Assembly: GCF_003584565.2 (NCBI RefSeq)
Contig: NZ_CP031010.1
Span: forward strand, 2,790,001-2,854,000
Source of the DNA: Alteromonas sp. RKMC-009
GTDB lineage: Bacteria; Pseudomonadota; Gammaproteobacteria; Enterobacterales; Alteromonadaceae
Direction of reading: 5' to 3'
Length of the DNA stretch: 64,000 nucleotides
The translations under genes were made by a program, and so were the position numbers. Numbering within the stretch: position 1 is the stretch's first letter; each line of letters opens with the position of its first letter. Below, one piece after another: positions 61,988 through 64,000 of the stretch. The notes beneath the pieces were generated by a model. That model had not been told where the DNA came from, did not search any database, and was given only the letters and a program-made list of their open reading frames with translations.

Positions 61988-62655
61988 AATTTGTCCTTCC
62001 TGAAATTAAACGGGCATTGCCAGTTGCCCTCTAAAAGTCTTCCGCTGTACTGCCTGGCTTCTGAATCTGTACCATGATTTTTAAGCATTGGATTAGGTTT
62101 GCCATTGAATTCTGCATCTTTTTTCCGGATATGGTCCCTGAAAGCTTCGAACTTTCCTTCATCCCGAAGCTGTTCAAATTGCTGGTGCAGATTGAGAACA
62201 ATCGCCGGCGAATGAAACCGGCGACTTTTTCGCTTGCTTGCCGGATTTAAACAAATGACAAAAAACGCTTTCCCTCCCAGGCTGTAACCAAAATCTGGTT
62301 TTTCCGGGTTATAGCTCACGGAGTCGTCCCAACTGTGTAACGCGATATCGATATCATGCAGTTGCTGTAATTTATTCCACAACATTTTCTCGTATTCTCT
62401 TTCACTGCAGTCGTCGGGTGTGTCGAAGGCGAGCACGAGGGATGAAAACATATGTTGCCGTATATCAAACTGCTCGATGAACCGGTAGATTTGATCAAGT
62501 ATGTCGGGATTTTCCCGTTCATCGGTAAGAGAGGAATATAACCGGACGGTAATTTGCTTTTTGTTAAGAGCTGTTCTGGCTCCGGCACAAGGAAAACCCT
62601 GTTGTAAGATGAAGTCTTTTACTGAGTGGCGGGCATCAACACTATCAATCAACAT
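61984..62655 (-). CDS. YqcI/YcgG-family protein (GntA-like haem-dependent N-oxygenase candidate)
   Basis: The 223-residue protein matches the YqcI/YcgG family: FPCAGARTALNKKQITVRLY near the N terminus, FSSLVLAFDTP, YEKMLWNKLQQLHDID, FGYSLGGKAFFVICLNPASKRKSRRFHSPAIVLNLHQQFEQLR and NPMLKNHG. A characterised relative, GntA of guanitoxin biosynthesis, is a haem-dependent N-hydroxylase of a guanidino group. The ATG at 62655 has GGGAG upstream; a TTG six codons earlier is also in frame. It is the first gene of a two-gene unit with the DUF1989 protein. Confidence 0.82.
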   Translation of the reverse strand: MLIDSVDARHSVKDFILQQGFPCAGARTALNKKQITVRLYSSLTDERENPDILDQIYRFIEQFDIRQHMFSSLVLAFDTPDDCSEREYEKMLWNKLQQLHDIDIALHSWDDSVSYNPEKPDFGYSLGGKAFFVICLNPASKRKSRRFHSPAIVLNLHQQFEQLRDEGKFEAFRDHIRKKDAEFNGKPNPMLKNHGTDSEARQYSGRLLEGNWQCPFNFRKDKL

Positions 62656-63035
62656 TGCTGACTTCTCCCGCAACTCTTATCAGCCGGCTGAGTTTGAGAT
62701 TTATCAGCCGGGTTGCAAAGGCAGAAATTACAAAAAAGTAAAAAATTTGTCTCTCGCTTCATAGCAAACCCTCATCCCGAATAGTTGCGAAGGGCCCTGC
62801 AAATATTTAGCCGCTGAGGAAAAATGCAAAATAACAAATTATAATCAACCACTTAATGAATTAGTTCAGAATCATACAAAATGAGGTTGTAGAAAATTTT
62901 TTCGCGGAACATGAATTTTTTTCAGTTTATTGCGGTTATCAATACAACCCAATTTTATTACAACTGAATAATAATCTTTTAAACACATATGAACGTAGAG
63001 GACAGGTTGGCTTAAAGAGAAAAAAGGATATTTAC
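62656..63035. other. AT-rich noncoding stretch
   Basis: About 380 bp between the divergent YqcI/YcgG-type gene and a small rightward gene. It is very AT-rich with runs of A and T and presumably holds two promoters; AAGGA precedes the gene at 63036. No repeat or RNA gene was recognised. Confidence 0.5.
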
Positions 63036-63266
63036 ATGAAAAATGCGGATGTTATTCCTGCGACTTATGCTTTTCCGGGCTCTGCCGCAGAGCAAATTTT
63101 ACAAATAAAGCAGGAGAGGATCTGGATTGAGAGTTTTCGCACTTGCTCTGCATGCAATAGTGTAGGAGAAACACTGACGTTGTACCGGTTTCATGACGGT
63201 AGTCAGATCCTCCTCGATTCAGCTTTCCCCTTTCCCCGCCCGGTCTTGTCTGAACAGGGCGATTAA
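63036..63266 (+). CDS. Small unknown protein
   Basis: A 76-residue protein with an AAGGA ribosome-binding site and its own terminator, so it is probably a real gene. It contains one CSAC motif and a FHDGSQILLDSAFPFPRP end. Not recognised. Confidence 0.6.
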   Translation: MKNADVIPATYAFPGSAAEQILQIKQERIWIESFRTCSACNSVGETLTLYRFHDGSQILLDSAFPFPRPVLSEQGD

Positions 63267-63273
63267 ATCTTAG

Positions 63274-63299
63274 ATGCGGAACCCTCAGTGGTTCCGCAT
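63274..63299 (+). terminator. Terminator after the small gene
   Basis: A perfect 10-bp stem ATGCGGAACC / GGTTCCGCAT with a 6-nt loop, 7 bp after the stop codon. The T run is short. Confidence 0.7.
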
Positions 63300-63458
63300 T
63301 TCCCTGCAATGATTACAGTACTTACCGCAAATTTTCCATTTCACATTTTATAGCCTGTACGGTTAATTAATAAAAAACCCCGATATTTCAAAAGCTTTTC
63401 TAGTGGTACGCATATTGCTGATTGCTCACACAAGCAATTCAGGATCAGGACTACACCC

Positions 63459-64000
63459 ATGTTAAAAATTACAGCGATATATACAGAACAAGCATTGCAG
63501 GGAGAAGTTGATCAATCCGGTCTGTACGGCTCTTTGCAAGCATTCTTGAACGCATTTCCCGGAGGGACTGCTGTTATAGTGACAAATGCTGAATCGGGCA
63601 AAATACAGGACAAACTGGCAAACCAACATTGGTGTAAAGACAGATGTTTTATTGTGCCTTATGCGGGTAAATGCCCGGCCCTGGCATTCTGTCATGGCCT
63701 TGCTTATTGTTCTGAAGGCTATTTCACCATCCCCCAACTTTCTGCTTCTGACTTTACTTATTCAGTACACAATATCGCTGATGCATCTGGCCATTCACCT
63801 GTCATCACTCTGACCACCAGCGGACAGTCAAATCATAAACTCAGCACCCGGGAGTTTCTTTCTGGTCCTCTGGCATTCAGTTCTGCATTGCTGGCCAGTT
63901 ATCCTATTCGACGGGCAACTCCGGAAGGACTTGAAAAATGGCTCAGCACCATTATTGAAAATGAGCCCGTAGTGGATGCCTGCCAGATGTCAGAAGCTCA
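63459..64000 (+). CDS. Unknown protein, N-terminal part (runs off the right edge)
   Basis: An open reading frame starts at ATG 63459 after CAGGACTAC and continues without a stop to the end of the window (180 codons). The protein has no signal or membrane segment and includes several cysteines in a short stretch (WCKDRC, GKCPALAFCHGLAYC, about 56-88). A reading on the opposite strand over the first half is shorter and has no ribosome-binding site. I recognise no family. Confidence 0.65.
   Translation, partial: MLKITAIYTEQALQGEVDQSGLYGSLQAFLNAFPGGTAVIVTNAESGKIQDKLANQHWCKDRCFIVPYAGKCPALAFCHGLAYCSEGYFTIPQLSASDFTYSVHNIADASGHSPVITLTTSGQSNHKLSTREFLSGPLAFSSALLASYPIRRATPEGLEKWLSTIIENEPVVDACQMSEA

Noticed and set aside
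63462..63737. Leftward 91-codon frame at the right edge
   Set aside because: Antiparallel to a longer frame that has a ribosome-binding site and runs to the window end.

Overview
The window looks like a chromosomal segment of a marine, Alteromonadaceae-type gammaproteobacterium. The reasons are the TonB-dependent polysaccharide uptake genes, a xyloglucan locus with the same gene content as the Cellvibrio japonicus one, a RutR-type regulated purine pathway, and gammaproteobacterial-style signals such as a RutR box, a LexA box and an E. coli-like tRNA-Val. No rRNA and no CRISPR array were seen. Identifications rest on reading motifs and remembered family sequences; no search was run.

Layout. 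1-14593: purine catabolism. The tail of an AzgA-type purine permease, a secreted RidA protein and a large tripartite sensor kinase come first. A TetR/RutR-like regulator with allantoinase puuE then faces, across a shared promoter, the operon xdhA-xdhB-xdhC-uraD-uraH-guaD-puuD. Together these convert guanine to xanthine, urate, 5-hydroxyisourate, OHCU, allantoin and allantoate, using the membrane-bound cytochrome c urate oxidase. 14598-19645: a Tat-exported IorAB-type molybdenum oxidoreductase, a Tat-tagged aldo/keto reductase and a LysR regulator. 19724-33743: a xyloglucan utilisation locus (GDSL esterase, GH31 alpha-xylosidase, GH35 beta-galactosidase, TonB receptor, GH95 fucosidase, membrane-anchored AraC-type regulator, CE2 esterase). 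33847-38174: an RND efflux pair. 38356-38944: a ParDE toxin-antitoxin operon behind a 35-bp palindrome.

38976-49979: an 11-kb integrated element in tRNA-Val(GAC), bounded by 48-bp direct repeats. It carries an integrase, an AlpA-like protein, a replication module (O-like initiator containing iterons, plus a DnaC-like loader), a ribbon-helix-helix regulator with twin operators, and a late operon of HK97 capsid, prohead protease, portal, HNH nuclease and P27-type small terminase. There is no large terminase, no tail and no lysis gene. It therefore resembles a capsid-forming phage satellite (cfPICI-like) rather than a prophage. Its late operon starts at a promoter whose spacer is a LexA-type SOS box, followed by a structured leader that can pair with the capsid ribosome-binding site. 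A membrane protein of unknown function, possibly a phage-defence cargo gene, lies next to the right end. This element is the most interesting part of the window.

50009-64000: a MarR/RidA/D-amino-acid lyase operon, a siderophore-type TonB receptor, an Lrp regulator and GhrA (possibly one hydroxy-amino-acid or siderophore salvage unit); a bacteriophytochrome hybrid kinase divergent from an SDR-TRIC pair; a two-gene operon of a YqcI/YcgG-family (GntA-like) haem N-oxygenase candidate and a DUF1989 protein; and small unrecognised genes up to the right edge.
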